From Hydrogenispora ethanolica (GTDB lineage Bacteria > Bacillota > UBA4882 > UBA8346), in assembly GCF_004340685.1 (NCBI RefSeq), contig NZ_SLUN01000003.1, forward strand, positions 186,001 through 250,000: 64,000 bases of DNA. The letters are read 5' to 3'. Positions 8,603 through 18,400 of this stretch are shown here, piece after piece. The notes under the pieces were generated by a model that saw nothing but the letters and a program-made list of their open reading frames with translations, was not told where the DNA came from and searched no databases. How positions within the stretch are numbered: position 1 is the stretch's first letter; every line of letters begins with the position of its first letter. A program made the translations under genes and the position numbers.

Positions 8603-9043
8603 ATGATCAAAGAGTTTAAAAATTTCGCCCTGAAAGGAAATGTTCTCGATCTGGCCATCGGCGTGGTGATCGGGACGGCGTTCGGCAAGATCGTCAGTTC
8701 ATTGGTGGATGACATCATTATGCCGCTGGTGAGCGTGATCACCGGCAAAATTGATTTCAGCAATTTGTTTATCGCGTTGAACGGCGCGGCCTACCCGACG
8801 CTGGCCGAGGCCAAGAAAGCCGGCGTGGCCACGATCAACTACGGCAGCTTCATCACGGGCGTGGTCGATTTTCTCTTGATCGCCTGGTCGATCTTTCTGT
8901 TCGTCCGCTTCCTGGACCGTTTCAAGCCCAAAGCGGCGCCCGGGCCCGCCCCGCGCGAGTGCCCCTATTGCCTGAGCGCCATCCCGGCGCGGGCGGTTCG
9001 TTGCCCGCATTGCACCTCCAACCTTGAAGGCGCGGCCAAATGA
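8603..9043 (+). CDS. mscL: Large-conductance mechanosensitive channel MscL with C-terminal zinc ribbon
   Basis: A 146-residue MscL. The N terminus 'MIKEFKNFALKGNVLDLAIGVVIGTAFG' with TM1, and TM2 ('GVVDFLLIAWSIFLFVRFL') at about residues 93-111, match the family; the channel opens under membrane tension to release solutes during hypo-osmotic shock. Instead of the usual amphipathic C-terminal helix bundle the protein ends with two CxxC knuckles, 'CPYC' and 'CPHC', 14 residues apart, a small zinc-ribbon-like module. ATG 8603 lies 7 bases after GGAGG. The gene appears monocistronic. Confidence 0.93.
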   Translation: MIKEFKNFALKGNVLDLAIGVVIGTAFGKIVSSLVDDIIMPLVSVITGKIDFSNLFIALNGAAYPTLAEAKKAGVATINYGSFITGVVDFLLIAWSIFLFVRFLDRFKPKAAPGPAPRECPYCLSAIPARAVRCPHCTSNLEGAAK

Positions 9044-9118
9044 AGGCCCGGCGGGGGCGCTGCCCGAACCGGGCCGGAATCTCGGAATCCTGACAACTGA
9101 ACATAAGGAGGAAGTCTT

Positions 9119-10525
9119 GTGAAAGCATTTATGGATGAGAATTTTCTGCTGACCAATCCGACGGCGATCGCGCTCTATCACGAACACGCCAAGGACATGC
9201 CGATCTTTGACTATCATTGCCACCTGAGTCCCAAAGAGATCGCCGAAAACAAGCGCTACCGCAACATCACCGAGATCTGGCTGGGCGGCGACCATTATAA
9301 ATGGCGCGCGATGCGGACCTTCGGAGTCGCTGAACGCTACATTACCGGCGATGCCCCGGACAAGGAGAAGTTTCTCAAGTGGGCCGAGACCATGCCGTAC
9401 TGTATCGGCAATCCTTTGTACCACTGGACTCATCTGGAATTGAAACGGTTCTTCGGCATTGACAAGCTGTTGTCGCCGGAAACGGCCGAGGAGATCTGGG
9501 AGAAATGCAACGCCCTGCTGCAAAAGGACGAATTTACCGCCCGCGGCCTGATCCAGCGCTCCAACGTCAAGGCGCTCTGCACCACCGACGACCCGGTGGA
9601 TACCTTGGAATACCACCAAGCGTTGGCCAAAGATTCATCGTTCGGCGTCAAGGTCATGCCCGCCTGGCGGCCTGACAAAAGCTTCAACATTGAGAAGCCC
9701 GGCTTCGCCGAGTGGCTGGCCAAGCTGGAGCAAGTATCGGGGATCGCGATCCGGAGTTTCGCCGACCTGACCCAGGCGCTCCTGAAACGGCTCGACTTTT
9801 TCCACAGCGTCGGCTGCCGCCTCTCCGACCACGCCATGGATCCGGTGGTCTTTGAAGAGAGCAATGCCGACGAGGCCACGGCCATTCTCCAAAAGGGCCT
9901 GGCCGGCGAGAGCCTGACCGACCTGGAGATCCGGAAATACAAGACCCAAGTCATGCTCTTCCTCGGTCGCGAGTATGCCCGCCGGGGCTGGGTGATGCAG
10001 TTGCATATCGGGACGATCCGCAACAACAGCCAGCGGATGTTCAAGCTCTTGGGACCGGATACCGGTTTTGACACCATCGGCGATTACACCTACGCCTTGT
10101 CGCTCTCCCGTTTCCTCGACCGTCTCGACCAAACCGACGAGCTGCCCAAGACCATCCTCTACTGCCTGAATCCGCGTGACAATGAACTCTTGGGAACGAT
10201 CTGCGGCTGTTTCCAGGGCGGCGGCATCAAGGGCAAGATCCAGTTCGGTTCCGGCTGGTGGTTCAATGACCAGAAAGACGGGATGATCCGCCAGATGGTG
10301 GCCCTCTCCAACTTGGGGCTGCTCAGCCTGTTCGTGGGGATGATCACCGATTCGCGGAGCTTCCTCTCCTACACCCGGCATGAGTATTTCCGGCGGATTC
10401 TCTGCAATCTGCTGGGCGAATGGGTTGAGAACGGCGAAGTGCCGGACGATCGCAAATTGTTGGGAGAGATCGTCGAGAACATCTGCTTCGGCAATGCCGA
10501 GCGCTATTTCGAGATCCCAATGTAA
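9119..10525 (+). CDS. uxaC: Uronate isomerase (glucuronate/galacturonate isomerase)
   Basis: A 468-residue UxaC of the amidohydrolase superfamily. It converts D-glucuronate to D-fructuronate and D-galacturonate to D-tagaturonate, the first step of hexuronate breakdown. The metal-binding 'DYHCHLSP' near residue 30, '[12 protein letters not shown]', '[10 protein letters not shown]', '[14 protein letters not shown]' and the C-terminal '[21 protein letters not shown]' are all family signatures, and the length is typical. The GTG start lies 6 bases after AAGGAGGA. No uxaB/uxuA partners are nearby, so the pathway genes are scattered. A terminator follows. Confidence 0.95.
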   Translation: MKAFMDENFLLTNPTAIALYHEHAKDMPIFDYHCHLSPKEIAENKRYRNITEIWLGGDHYKWRAMRTFGVAERYITGDAPDKEKFLKWAETMPYCIGNPLYHWTHLELKRFFGIDKLLSPETAEEIWEKCNALLQKDEFTARGLIQRSNVKALCTTDDPVDTLEYHQALAKDSSFGVKVMPAWRPDKSFNIEKPGFAEWLAKLEQVSGIAIRSFADLTQALLKRLDFFHSVGCRLSDHAMDPVVFEESNADEATAILQKGLAGESLTDLEIRKYKTQVMLFLGREYARRGWVMQLHIGTIRNNSQRMFKLLGPDTGFDTIGDYTYALSLSRFLDRLDQTDELPKTILYCLNPRDNELLGTICGCFQGGGIKGKIQFGSGWWFNDQKDGMIRQMVALSNLGLLSLFVGMITDSRSFLSYTRHEYFRRILCNLLGEWVENGEVPDDRKLLGEIVENICFGNAERYFEIPM

Positions 10526-10558
10526 TCCGGGAGATTTCCCGAATCAGCTGGCAAATTT

Positions 10559-10588
10559 AAAACCCTTGCGATTCGCAAGGGTTTTTTG
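10559..10588 (+). terminator. Intrinsic terminator after uxaC
   Basis: AACCCTTGCG pairs with CGCAAGGGTT around a 3-base loop, followed by TTTTTT. Confidence 0.92.
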
Positions 10589-10788
10589 CCGCCCGATAAC
10601 CGGGCGGCAAAATCTTACGCCGACCGCCAGTGGGGAACTGGTCCCGGCCCCAGCGACCCGCAGCTGCCAAAGTGTGGCGCTTCCGTTATAATTTATACCA
10701 ATACCAGAGATTTGTTAATTTGAAAAACACCTGCCAGTCCAAGCAACCCTTGCCGCGGTACATAGGTTATGGAAAGGGGAAAATAGAG

Positions 10789-10884
10789 ATGCAACCTAAA
10801 AAAGTTCGCTCCGGCTCTGGCCTGGTGTTGGTGGTGGCGTTAGTTCTGGGCGCTGGATATCTCGCCCGCGGCTTGAAGCTATGA
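10789..10884 (+). CDS. Small single-span membrane peptide (hypothetical)
   Basis: A 31-residue ORF starting MQPKKVRSGS and continuing with a hydrophobic stretch of about 17 residues (LVLVVALVLGAGYLA). GGAAAGGGGA lies about 9 bases before the ATG and TATAAT at 10687-10692 is a possible -10. It ends just before a strong terminator. The basic N terminus followed by one helix fits a small membrane protein. I do not recognise a family, and it could be spurious. Confidence 0.4.
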   Translation: MQPKKVRSGSGLVLVVALVLGAGYLARGLKL

Positions 10885-10916
10885 CGTTTTTCGTTCCGGC
10901 TCCCCATGCAAAACAA

Positions 10917-10953
10917 AAACCGGCCAGTCTTTTTTAGAAGGCTGCCGGTTTTT
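10917..10953. terminator. Bidirectional terminator between the small ORF and glnK
   Basis: AAAACCGGC and GCCGGTTTT pair around a loop of about 18 bases, with T runs on both strands. It can end the small ORF on the plus strand and the amt-glnK transcript on the minus strand. Confidence 0.8.
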
Positions 10954-10970
10954 TGATCGGAATGAAAGGC

Positions 10971-11309
10971 TTACAAAACGTTTTCGCCGCTCTCTTTGGT
11001 GCGGACCCGGACCACCTCGTCGATGGCGGAGATGAAGATCTTCCCGTCGCCGGCGGCGCCGGAACCGCTGATGTCGCAGATGGTGTCGACCACCGCCTGG
11101 CATTCGGAATCCTTGACGACCAGCATGATCAGTTTTTTGGGCAAAAAATCGACCCGGTACTCGCCCACCCGCCATTGCAGGGAGATGCCCCGCTGACTGC
11201 CGCGGCCCTTGACATCGAACACCGTCATCCCGAAGATATTCAGTTTTTCCAAAGCCTCTTTCACTTCGCCCAGTTTCTCTTCGCGAATGATCGCTTCGAT
11301 CTTTTTCAT
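10971..11309 (-). CDS. glnK: PII nitrogen-regulatory protein (GlnB/GlnK family)
   Basis: A 112-residue PII signal protein. 'MKKIEAIIREEKLGEVKEAL', 'GMTVFDVKGRG' and the C-terminal 'GDGKIFISAIDEVVRVRT' are PII signatures. PII trimers sense ATP/ADP and 2-oxoglutarate and plug the ammonium channel. The gene lies 28 bases downstream of amt on the same strand, the classic amt-glnK pair. In the T-loop the residue equivalent to the uridylylated Tyr51 appears to be Trp ('SLQWRVGEYRVDF'), so control by uridylylation is unlikely. GAGGAGG precedes the ATG. Confidence 0.93.
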   Translation of the reverse strand: MKKIEAIIREEKLGEVKEALEKLNIFGMTVFDVKGRGSQRGISLQWRVGEYRVDFLPKKLIMLVVKDSECQAVVDTICDISGSGAAGDGKIFISAIDEVVRVRTKESGENVL

Positions 11310-11337
11310 GGCCCAATCCTCCTCTTCGAAAATTCCC

Positions 11338-12552
11338 TTAGTAATATGCTTCCTCGCCGTGCTGGGAGATGTCCAGGCCGACTTGTTCCTCGGCATCGGT
11401 GACGCTCAGGCCCAAGACCAGATCGATCAGTTTGGCCAGGCCGTAAGTAACCGCGAACGAGAAGACGATCACCACGGCGGCGGAGATGACCTGCGCTCCC
11501 AGCAAGGCGCCATTACCGAGAAGCAGTCCGTCGGCTCCGGCCGGGTTAATGGCTTTGCTGGCGAAGATGCCGGTGGCGATGGCGCCCCAGAGACCGCCCA
11601 TGCCGTGGCAGGCCCAGACATCCAACGATTCGTCGATCTTCCAGTGATTCCGGATCATGATGCAGAAGTAGGAGATGGCCGCTCCGACCGCGCCGATGAC
11701 AATGGCGGAGGCAGGGGAGACGAAACCGGAGGCTGGAGTGATCGAGACCAGGCCGACGACTGCGCCGGTGGCCATGCCGATGGCGCTGGGACGGCGATAG
11801 AGCCAGTTGATCGCCATCCAGGTCAAGCCGGCGGCGGCGGCCGCGGTGTTGGTGGTCAGGAAGGCGTTGACGGCCAGACCGTTGCTCCCGAGCGCGCTGC
11901 CGCCGTTAAAGCCGAACCAGCCGAACCAGAGCAGGGCCGCGCCGATGACCGTGAAAGGCACGTTGTTCGGCTCCATGGCCACGGTGCTGAATCCCTTGCG
12001 TTTCTTGATCACCATCGAGAAGGCCAGGGCCGAGAATCCGGCCGTGATATGGACCACGGTGCCGCCGGCGAAGTCCAGCGCGCCGAGATTCCGGATCCAG
12101 CCGCCCAGGGCCCAGACCCAGTGGCAAACCGGATTATAAACCAAAGTCGCCCACAGCACCGAGAAGATTAAGAAGCTGCTGAACTTGATCCGTTCCACGA
12201 ATGCTCCCGAGATTAAGGCGGGGGTAATGACGGCGAACATCATCTGAAACGTTGCGAAGGCCAAATGGGGAATGGTCGTCGCGTAGTCGGGGTTCGGAGC
12301 ATACCCCACGCCGCTCAATCCCAGCCATTTGAAGGTGCCGATCAGGCCGTGCACATCCGGGCCGAACGATAAGCTGTATCCGTATACGATCCATTGAATG
12401 CTGATCAAAGCGATCATCGAAAAGCTGAACATGATCGTTGAGAGCAAATTCTTCTTCCGGACCATCCCGCCATAGAAAAGGCCCAGCGCCGGAGTCATCA
12501 ACATGACCAAAGCCGATGAAATTAATATCCATGCGGTGTCGCCGGTGTTCAT
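11338..12552 (-). CDS. amt: Ammonium transporter
   Basis: A 404-residue Amt/MEP/Rh channel with about eleven hydrophobic helices and no obvious signal peptide. Conserved features are 'GLFYGGMVRKKN', 'FDFAGGTVVHITAG'-like residues (here 'LDFAGGTVVHITAGFSALA'), the pore-histidine region, and 'DVWACHGMGGLWGAIATG'. It conducts ammonium across the cytoplasmic membrane and is controlled by the GlnK encoded behind it. ATG 12552 follows AGGAGG by 8 bases; an in-frame TTG one codon earlier is possible. Confidence 0.95.
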   Translation of the reverse strand: MNTGDTAWILISSALVMLMTPALGLFYGGMVRKKNLLSTIMFSFSMIALISIQWIVYGYSLSFGPDVHGLIGTFKWLGLSGVGYAPNPDYATTIPHLAFATFQMMFAVITPALISGAFVERIKFSSFLIFSVLWATLVYNPVCHWVWALGGWIRNLGALDFAGGTVVHITAGFSALAFSMVIKKRKGFSTVAMEPNNVPFTVIGAALLWFGWFGFNGGSALGSNGLAVNAFLTTNTAAAAAGLTWMAINWLYRRPSAIGMATGAVVGLVSITPASGFVSPASAIVIGAVGAAISYFCIMIRNHWKIDESLDVWACHGMGGLWGAIATGIFASKAINPAGADGLLLGNGALLGAQVISAAVVIVFSFAVTYGLAKLIDLVLGLSVTDAEEQVGLDISQHGEEAYY

Positions 12553-12596
12553 CAATCCAACCTCCTAAAGTAATGTATGTGTAATATTACATATGG

Positions 12597-12625
12597 ATGA
12601 TATCATATAACTAACATTCGATCAA
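12597..12625 (-). promoter_or_regulatory. Promoter of amt-glnK
   Basis: On the minus strand TTGATC (12625-12620) and TATCAT (12602-12597) are 17 bases apart, about 45 bases upstream of the amt start. The region is very AT-rich and holds palindromic words (GTAATATTAC at 12571-12580) that could bind a nitrogen regulator. Confidence 0.5.
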
Positions 12626-12733
12626 CATTGATATACTATTTATATAATTAAAATGTATATATTGCTCATATATTAACAAATAAGTTACACAATAGTGCGA
12701 CTTGGAAAGCGAAAGGGGGTGACTGAGAAAAGA

Positions 12734-12760
12734 AAAACTCCGCGCGATGGCGGAGTTTAC
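12734..12760 (-). terminator. Terminator overlapping the end of the IS481-like transposase gene
   Basis: On the minus strand AAACTCCGC pairs with GCGGAGTTT, followed by T residues. The hairpin includes the stop codon. Confidence 0.7.
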
Positions 12761-13770
12761 AGGGAGGAGGTTTGTATGTTCGAAGAGCCGATTCTTTGCA
12801 AGGGGATGGCCCCGAGATTGCGGTAGCGATCGTGAGGCCGTTCGGCATTGTAATGATGCAGCCAACGTTCGAACTCTTCCTGCAGTTGTTCGACGCTCTG
12901 CAACGGCGGCGCCTGACAGAGCGGATTGAAGAATTCGGCAACGGCGATGTTTTCAAACCGTTCGATGAATCCGTTGGTCCGGTGGAGATCCGATTGAATC
13001 ACGCGGTGATCGATCTCGTTGAGAGCCAGATAGAGTTGATAGTGATGCCGTGGTCCGCCGTAATACTCCCGGTTTTTATTGGTGATGACGGCGGCTACCG
13101 GCAGCTGGCGGCCGCGAAAGAAAGGCAGAACGTCGTTGTGCAGGAGGGCTACCGCGCAATCCGGGACTTTGCTGGGATGGATCAGCCCAAAGGCATAGCT
13201 GCTGAAGGTGTCGATGACGATGTGCAGGTAGAGCTTTCCCAAATGTTTGAGCGATTTGAGGAACAAAGTATCCTGAGCCAGGACTTCCCCGGGCCGGACG
13301 CTCTCGTCGTTCCGCTCCCGCAGACAGGGGTTGGCGGCTTCCAATAGATGCAGCTGTTCGTCGCTGAGCACCGAAAAATCGGCGGCGTGATTCGTCTCCA
13401 GCGCGTTCAATCGCTCTGTCTTGGTGCCTAGGTGATATTTGATCAGAATGTTTTGGACCGTCGGCGAACTGATTTTGATATTGTATTTTTTGAGATGCTC
13501 GCTGATGCGGATGCACCCCCAACCCGGGTGTTCGAGGCAGAGACCCAGGATTCGCTGGACGGTCGCGGGCGGAGTGGACTTGGGATGTGATTTGGGAACG
13601 AGCGGGGCCGCGTATAGGCTTTCGATGCCCTCGCTTTGATATTTCTGTTTTAGTTCCGACATCACGGAAGGCGAGGCGCCACGATGGTAAGCGTTGCCGA
13701 TGTTGCTCAGTGCCAATGACAGATCGTTGATGCTTACCCGTGTGGGACTGGTCTTATCGGAGCAGCTCAT
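12757..13770 (-). CDS. IS481-like transposase with altered DDE site
   Basis: A 337-residue integrase-fold protein: an N-terminal helix-turn-helix region (residues about 1-110) and a retroviral-type integrase core. 'LAQDTLFLKSLKHLGKLYLH' carries the first Asp, and 'RTNGFIERFE' carries the Glu. Where relatives of this group typically read L-T-D-N-G-R-E-F, this protein reads I-T-N-K-N-R-E-Y, so the second catalytic Asp appears to be Asn. ATG 13770 follows AAAGGAAGGG. No clear terminal inverted repeats or target duplications were found in the flanks. It may be a dead transposase or a domesticated DNA-binding protein. The frame is otherwise fully open. Confidence 0.75.
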   Translation of the reverse strand: MSCSDKTSPTRVSINDLSLALSNIGNAYHRGASPSVMSELKQKYQSEGIESLYAAPLVPKSHPKSTPPATVQRILGLCLEHPGWGCIRISEHLKKYNIKISSPTVQNILIKYHLGTKTERLNALETNHAADFSVLSDEQLHLLEAANPCLRERNDESVRPGEVLAQDTLFLKSLKHLGKLYLHIVIDTFSSYAFGLIHPSKVPDCAVALLHNDVLPFFRGRQLPVAAVITNKNREYYGGPRHHYQLYLALNEIDHRVIQSDLHRTNGFIERFENIAVAEFFNPLCQAPPLQSVEQLQEEFERWLHHYNAERPHDRYRNLGAIPLQRIGSSNIQTSSL

Positions 13771-13976
13771 GGTTATCCCTTCCTTTCGTGACGATGCCGG
13801 CACGGACGTTTGTTTTGGTCCGGGGTATTCATCTGAATGTTGACACTAAGATAACTCGAGGTAAACAGAAAAGTAGCGTTCCTCGGATTATATTATTCTT
13901 AATATTAACATATATATTACACTTATTCAATCGATACTGGAATATATAACATAAATATTACATTAAGAAATGTTGA

Positions 13977-14004
13977 AAAAGGCGGCGCACACGGCGCCGC
14001 CCGG
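13977..14004 (-). terminator. Terminator of the IclR-family gene
   Basis: On the minus strand GGCGGCGC pairs with GCGCCGCC around a 5-base loop and is followed by TTTTTC. Confidence 0.85.
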
Positions 14005-14018
14005 GGTTCCGGAGAATG

Positions 14019-14801
14019 CTAGTGGTCGGAAGGAGAATAGCCGAGCGACAAGGAGATTGCTTTGGCCGCGGCTTGCAGTTGTTCGAGGAGAAGCTGCTCC
14101 TCGGGGGTTAAGGATGTACCGGAGACGGGACGGAAGACACTCAGGGCGCCGCTGCAGATCTTCAGATAATTGAAGATCGGCACGCTGATTTCCCGAACTG
14201 TGCCGCTGAAATCGCTGACCTCGGCGGCGAAACCCTGCTGGTGAATGGAATCCAGGACCGCGGCGAACCGGCCCGGGTCGCTGAGGAGCTGGCTGCCGGA
14301 GAAGAACTCGCTCCATTTGCGGCGTTCGTCGGCGGGGAGAAAAGCCAACATCACCTTGCCGGAGCTGGTCTGGCAGGAGGGGACCGGGATGCCGGTCTGG
14401 ATCCCGAACTGGATCGGTCCCGAAGCTTTGATGCAGTCGGAATAGATGACGTTGTGGTTGGATAACACGGATAGATAAATTGATTCCCTTAAATCCGAGG
14501 CCAGCTGGTTCATGTAGGGCAGGGCGATGGGTCTGAGTTCCACCGACTGCAACGCGGCGTTACCGATCAGGAACGCCTTGTACCCCAACCGGTAATGACC
14601 GGTCAACTTGTCGCGGTCGACGAACCCGCTGCGGCATAAGGTGTTTAATAAACGATACGTCGTACTGATGCTGAGTTTGGAGATCTGACTGAGCTTGGTG
14701 AGGCTGAGTAGGCTGTTCTGTTCGGCCAGTATTTCGAGGAGTGCCAGCGTCCGTTCGACGGTCTTGACTTTGATCTCGCGAAGTTCCGAGGCTTTTTTCA
14801 A
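14019..14801 (-). CDS. IclR-family transcriptional regulator
   Basis: A 260-residue regulator: winged helix-turn-helix at residues about 12-70 ('TVERTLALLEILAEQ', 'SISTTYRLLNTL') and an effector-binding domain thereafter ('PSCQTSSGKVMLAFLP', 'EVSDFSGTVREISVPIFNY'). IclR proteins usually control catabolism of small acids or aromatics. TTG 14801 is preferred because GAAGGTGG lies 5 bases before it; the GTG at 14810 is part of that site. It is divergent from the CarB-like gene 600 bases away. A link between them is possible but not shown. Confidence 0.9.
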   Translation of the reverse strand: MKKASELREIKVKTVERTLALLEILAEQNSLLSLTKLSQISKLSISTTYRLLNTLCRSGFVDRDKLTGHYRLGYKAFLIGNAALQSVELRPIALPYMNQLASDLRESIYLSVLSNHNVIYSDCIKASGPIQFGIQTGIPVPSCQTSSGKVMLAFLPADERRKWSEFFSGSQLLSDPGRFAAVLDSIHQQGFAAEVSDFSGTVREISVPIFNYLKICSGALSVFRPVSGTSLTPEEQLLLEQLQAAAKAISLSLGYSPSDH

Positions 14802-15279
14802 AAAAACCACCTTCTAACCTTCTTCGGCATATCGGGGCGGGGTTGGATGGAAAACGAAAATGGAAGATGCCGTTTCCTTCCGGCGAGCGCGCCACGAAGC
14901 GGCGACCGATGCGGTGAAAGGAGTGGGGCGCATTTTCCGCGCGGGTATGCTGAAGAAAACCATCTTGTAATTGATTCTGATTCTATGATAAATGATATGT
15001 TCGTGTCAATAGTTTTGCAATTTTTACAAGAAACTAACACGCACTTAATACGCAGCCGGTTTTTGCCGGCAATTTTCCAGCGATCGCCATCCTTCATAAC
15101 AGACGAATAACAATCGCGCTCCTTTCTCAAAGGGATCGAAACGGTTTTCGGGATGGTTTTTCCGCTGTAAAAAAGGGTAATTCGGGTCGTGGTCGAATAG
15201 ATATGTCAAGTCGGATATTCCCTCTTTTTGGGGATTTGTTTTACGGAGAGGAATGGAAGGTTCCGAAAACGATCGTGAT
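14802..15279. other. Divergent intergenic region, no gene seen
   Basis: About 480 bases between the IclR regulator and the hairpin element. An AT-rich block at 14970-15030 is the likely promoter zone of the regulator. I see no ORF with a ribosome site and no named regulatory RNA. Confidence 0.4.
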
Positions 15280-15355
15280 AAGCTGAATTCAATTTCTCAT
15301 CAGCATCATGTCCTTAAGGCCGGACATGATGGAAAAAATGAAGGGAATCAAGTCG
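15280..15355 (+). repeat. MITE-like hairpin element H3 upstream of the CarB-like gene
   Basis: Contains a perfect 10-bp stem, CATCATGTCC / GGACATGATG, around an 8-base loop. The flank AAGCTGAATTCAATTTC resembles the left arm of the element at 54422. The shared core identifies both as one dispersed hairpin family. The outer right arm is degraded here. Confidence 0.65.
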
Positions 15356-15408
15356 GGATATGATTCCGGGGCGGCGCGAACCGCTCTCCGGTTGAAAGGA
15401 GCATGGCT

Positions 15409-18400
15409 ATGTCGATACAGACGGAACGTTCGAAGATCTTACTCATCGGAGCGGGACCGGTCATCATCGGACAGGGCGGCGAGTATGATTATGCCGCGGT
15501 GCAGGCGGGCCGCTATTTGCGCGCCTCCGGCCATTCTTTGGTGGTCGTCAACAGCAATGCGGCTGCGCTCGGGACCGACCGGGAGGAGGCGGACCGGACC
15601 TATCTGGAACCGCTGAATGCCGGGGTGCTGGAGCAGATTATCATCAAGGAACAGCCGCATGCCGTGGTGACCACACTGGGCGGGCAGACCGCCCTGAACC
15701 TCGGATATCGCTTGGCCCGCGACGGCGTCTTCCAGCGCTATCATGTGGAGCTGCTCGGTCCGGCGCCGGAAACCGTGGCGCATACCGAAGATCCGGCCCG
15801 GCTGCAAGCGACATTGCCAGGGCTGGGACTGCCGGTTCATCGTATCCACGCCGCGGAAAGCATCGGGGCAGGAATTGAGCTGGGCCGAAGCCTCGGTTTT
15901 CCGGTGGTGGTCAAGAGCCGGGGGGCCCTCGAAGGCGCTGGAGTGTTCACTGCCTACAATCAGGAGGAATTGGAAGATTTCCTGGCGCGCGCCTTTGCGA
16001 TGTCGCCCGAGCGCCGGGTGAGCGTGGAAGAATCGCTGCTGGGCTGGGTGGAGATCGAGGCCGAGGTGCTGCGGGACCGCGCCGGAGCTTCCCTGATCGT
16101 CGCCACGCTGGAGAATATCGATCCGGTGGGCGTTCATAGCGGCGATAGCGCGGTGGTGCTGCCGGCCCGCAGCTTGAATCCGGAACAACGGGACCGGTTC
16201 CGGGAATGCGCGACCGGGCTGGTCGAAACGCTAGGGCTGGTCGGAACGGTGAACCTGCAATTTGCTTTCCGGCCGGAGACCGGCGAGTTCCGGCTGATCG
16301 AAGTCAATCCCCGCTTGACCCTCAGCGCCGTATTGGCGGCGCGGTTTACCGGGTTGCCCCTGGCCGAATTGGAAGTCCGGTTGCGGCTGGGAGAGAACCT
16401 GGCCGCGCTCGGCTTGACGGGGGAGAGCCGGGAGCCTGATTATACGGCGGTCAAAATGGCCGCTTTCGATCTGGAGAAGTTCCCGGACGCCGACCCCGCG
16501 TTGAACTCGGCGATGAAGGCGGTGGGAAGCGTTCTGGCCTTTGGAAGCGATTTTAAGGAGGCCTTGCAGAAAGCGATCCGCTCGTTGGCGAATGGCCGTT
16601 ACGGGCTGGGGGCGGATGGATCGCCTCAGGACCAGACCCAGCCCGAACGGCGGCTGATCCGCGAGAAGATCATCAACGCCGGACCGGAACGCCTGTTTTA
16701 TCTGCGCCATGCCTTGAAGAACGGCTATACCCCGGCCGAATTGCGGAAGCTCACCGGATTGAGCGGCTGGTTTTTGGATGAATTGGTTCAACTGGTGGCG
16801 TTTGAAAAGGAGTTGACGACTTACGCCCTGTACAATTTGCCCCGGGAGGTCTTTTTCAAGGCCAAACGGTGGGGTTTCTCCGACCGGCAGCTGGCTTTCC
16901 TGTTGCGCAGCACCGAGGGGGAGGTGCGCAAGACCCGCAAGAATCTGGGAGTATGGCCCGAATACCAGCGAACCGGCGTCGCTCGCTCCGGAGCCCCGGA
17001 GGAACGGGGCTGGTTCTCGACCTATGCGTCGTTGGAGAACGGTAATTCCGCGGCGGGCGAGCCCCGCTTTTTGGTGGTGGGACCCGGCCCGGGCCGAATC
17101 GGCGCCGGCGCGGAACGGGATTACAATGCCGTCAAAGCGGCGGAAGCTTTTGCGGCCTACGGCGAGAGCATTCTGGTGAATTGCAATCCGGCGACCGCCG
17201 CCGGCGGAGCGCATCCGAACCTGAAATTGTACTGGGAGCCGTTGACGGTCGAAGCGTTATTGAATGTGGTCGAGCGGGAAACGCCGCAAGCCGTGGTTCT
17301 CCAATTCGGCGGCGGCGTTGCGTTGGAGCTGGCGGAGCCGCTGGCCGGCTTCGGGGTACCGCTGCGGGGCACGGCGCCGGAGACGCTGGCGCTGCTGCGT
17401 GACAGGATCCGCTTGCAAGAGGCGCTGGAGAATCTCGGCGTACGCCAGCCGGAGTTCCGAACGGTCAAGGATCTTCAAGGAGCCTTGGAAGGGGCGCGCG
17501 CCATCGGTTATCCGGTACGGATCAGCCCCGCCGGGGTTCCGGGCGGGGAGATCGTTTATGACCCGGCGGCGTTGCAACGTTGCGCGGAACGGATCCTCGC
17601 CGGCGGCGGCGGGGCGGGGATCGAGAAGTTCTTCGACAACGCCGTCGGAGTGGTCCTCGACGGCTTGACGGACGGCCGGGAAGCGCTCGTCGGCGGAATC
17701 GCGGAACATATTGAGGAGGCGGGGATCCATTCCGGGGATAGCGCCTTATCATTTCCGCCCTACACGTTGGGGAACGATGCCTTCAACCGGCTGCGGGAGC
17801 TGAGCGTGGCCGTGGCCGGAGGAATGAAGCTCGAAGGATTGTTTCATTTGAAGTTCGCGTTGCAACGGGAAACGTTGTACCTGCTGGAGATCGAGCCCGG
17901 CGCGGCGCTGACCGTTCCGTTTCTCAGCAAGGCCACGGGAGTTCCGCTGGTCGGGGCGGCAGTGAAGATTCTGGCCGGGTTCGGCCTGGTGGAGCAGAAA
18001 ATGGCCGCGCCGGAGCCGCAATTTACCGCGGTAAAAGAGGCGGTTCTTCCTTTCGAGCGTTTCCCCGGCGTCGACCCGGTCCTGGGACCGGAGATGCGCT
18101 CTACCGGGGCGGTATTGGGAATCGCCTCCGATTTCGGGTTGGCCTATATTAAGGCGCAGCTCGCGGCGGGTGTGACCATTCCGGCCGCCGGGACGGTCTT
18201 CATGAGCATTCGCGAGGAGGATCGCCGGGCGTTTATTCCGATCGCCAGGCAACTGACGGAACTGGGCTTTAAGATTCTGGCCACCGAGGAGACGGCGCTG
18301 GTGTTGAACCGTCAAAATCTGCCCTGCCGGACGGTCTACCGGATCGGTGAAGGCAGACCGAATATCCTCGATGAGTTAAAGAATAATGCGGTGCAATGGA

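Noticed and set aside
10630-10788. Longer start for the small membrane ORF
   Set aside because: The upstream part lacks a ribosome site and spans the likely promoter (TATAAT at 10687); only the ATG at 10789 is plausible.
13801-13870. Terminal inverted repeats for the IS481-like gene
   Set aside because: TGTTGACACTAAG near 13840 looked like an end, but no complementary partner could be found downstream of the gene near 12690-12735.
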